Of a stretch of DNA of 40,355 bases, positions 39,503 to 40,355 are shown piece by piece. Both the position numbers and the translations under genes were made by a program. The stretch is taken from positions 1 through 40,355 of the forward strand of contig JAAVXM010000059.1 in assembly GCA_022790575.1 (NCBI GenBank). Reading direction: 5' to 3'. Source of the DNA: Clostridia bacterium. Lineage in GTDB: Bacteria > Bacillota > Clostridia > TANB77 > CAG-508. Position 1 is the stretch's first letter. Every line of letters begins with the position of its first letter. Below the pieces are notes generated by a model. That model did no database searches and was not told where the DNA came from. It saw only the letters and a list, made by a program, of their open reading frames with translations.

Positions 39503-40355
39503 ATTGCTTTTCTATTTGAATTTTGAAACCAGACCTTAGAGAAACTAGGGGAGACACGCCATACGTGTTGTTATAGTAGTTGTAGGTCAAACGTGCGCTG
39601 CCACCATACACACTGCACGCATAGTTGTTGTTGTAAGACGAAGGCGAAGCCAGCCACCAGTAGTATCCACCCCTCGTTCCATCTTTTCCACAGTACATAC
39701 TTCCATAATTTTTATAATCTACTGAGTCTGTTCCTGTATAATATTCATTACTTGCTCCTGCTTGTGATGTACTTCCTCCATTTATTGTATATATATATCC
39801 TGGGACAGCTGTTGCTCTATATTCCGCTCCCAATGTGTAACTCGTCACTCCTGGATGTAGCACACTATTATATGAGTCACAATACATCTCTACACTTGGA
39901 CTTCCTATTACATAATTTGCTTTTGTTTTATCTAAATTCTTCGTCCATAACAAATTACTCTCATTTCCTTCTATTGCTGGCGTACATAAGTATGCTGCAC
40001 TTTTTTCATTTTCGTTCCATGATGTATCCTGTATATCTCCCCTATTTTCTGTTTTTGCCCAATCTGGATTCATCTCTTTTATTTTTGTTGTTGTTTTATT
40101 ATAATTTGTATATAAATCACTTAATGTTACATCGTTTGCTTTCCAATCTGCTTTCAAATATACAGTATTCTTTCCATCTCCATACTTATTTTTTGTATCA
40201 ACAAAAAATATTCTATACGTTGAACCACCTGCCGTGTAGTTTTTTACTTCTTGCCCATAATATTTATCTGGATTTTCTGCAATCTCTTCTGGTGTCACTT
40301 CTATCCAATTATCAACAATTGTCACATCACAAGTTGCACTATAATCTGTTCCAAC
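39501..40355 (-). CDS. Surface protein with C-lectin/SUMF-like WWLASP domain, likely DGR target (5' end outside window)
   Basis: The reading frame stays open to the window edge (upstream codons read YSATCDVTIV), so the N-terminus is missing and the GTG at 40325 is not the start. The visible ~284 residues include NPDKYYGQEVKNYTAGGSTY and a C-terminal domain with YWWLASPSSYNNN and YGVSPLVSLRSGF. This resembles the formylglycine-enzyme/C-type-lectin-like folds (DUF6273-like proteins) that diversity-generating retroelements mutate. Relatives often start with a pilin-like helix. The last ~120 nt are GC-rich and full of AAC and TAY codons, unlike the rest of the gene. Likely a displayed ligand-binding protein (inference). 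Confidence 0.7.
   Translation of the reverse strand, partial: VGTDYSATCDVTIVDNWIEVTPEEIAENPDKYYGQEVKNYTAGGSTYRIFFVDTKNKYGDGKNTVYLKADWKANDVTLSDLYTNYNKTTTKIKEMNPDWAKTENRGDIQDTSWNENEKSAAYLCTPAIEGNESNLLWTKNLDKTKANYVIGSPSVEMYCDSYNSVLHPGVTSYTLGAEYRATAVPGYIYTINGGSTSQAGASNEYYTGTDSVDYKNYGSMYCGKDGTRGGYYWWLASPSSYNNNYACSVYGGSARLTYNYYNNTYGVSPLVSLRSGFKIQIEKQ
39531..39640 (-). other. Candidate DGR variable region with GC-rich 3' end
   Basis: Codons run TAC AAC AAC AAC TAT in one patch (39621-39635) and TAC AAC TAC TAT AAC AAC ACG TAT in a second (39561-39585). Between and after them the sequence is invariant-looking and rich in G and C (GGCGTGTCTCCCCTAG), like an initiation-of-mutagenic-homing site at the 3' end. 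By my count 39541-39660 is ~51% GC against well under 35% around it. AAY-derived codons are what A-specific mutagenesis of a template leaves. No reverse transcriptase or template repeat is in the window. Confidence 0.5.

Noticed and set aside
39116..40355. CRISPR array, tRNA or reverse transcriptase near the DGR-like gene
   Set aside because: No regular direct repeats, cloverleaf or reverse-transcriptase motif was seen on either strand. Any DGR core must lie outside the window.

Overview
The window is very AT-rich. Nearly every gene reads on the minus strand, and Shine-Dalgarno sites are strong (GGAGG, AAGGAGG). It encodes the spore-germination amidase CwlD, a GerS-like protein, MinD/MinE, RodA, a SpoVD/FtsI-like penicillin-binding protein, LPKTG surface proteins and a BceRS-BceAB module. 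Together these point to a Gram-positive, spore-forming member of the Clostridia, probably an uncultured gut commensal. The taxonomy is inference; no rRNA or tRNA gene was seen.

Layout in transcription order, right to left. (1) 39501-40355: the 3' part of a gene whose last ~120 nt are GC-rich and AAC/TAY-rich and look like the variable region of a diversity-generating retroelement (DGR). It is followed by a ~164-nt structured element closed by a 13-bp inverted repeat, and then a terminator. (2) 31840-39115: a core cell-envelope and sporulation block, cwlD, minD, minE, rodA, dus, gerS-like, mazF-like and a class B PBP. The PBP has an unusual C-terminus, and its start codon is buried in a perfect 15-bp hairpin. 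(3) 9702-31738: an accessory surface region with a pilin-like/LamG-like protein and two giant paralogous zinc metalloproteases of the M26 (IgA1 protease/ZmpB) type, 3773 and 2928 aa. (4) 6260-9555: a small mobile module of a 42-aa protein and two large serine recombinases. (5) 1354-6009: a BceRS two-component system and BceAB ABC transporter, with a perfect BceR-type operator upstream of bceA. (6) 125-1108: a GC-rich, proline-repeat, cysteine-rich membrane protein of unknown function.

The most interesting system is the giant protease pair. Each has a signal peptide, a cohesin-like domain, a Pro/Gly/Asn linker, LPKTG, a transmembrane helix, a basic loop, a second hydrophobic helix ending in a signal-peptidase-like site, a dockerin, Ig-like modules, GLUG-type repeats and an HExxH protease core. 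Sortase could fix the cohesin to the wall while the dockerin-protease half is released and recaptured by cohesin-dockerin binding, making a self-assembled wall protease from one gene. The DGR-like variable region is the second high-interest item. Its reverse transcriptase and template would lie outside this window.
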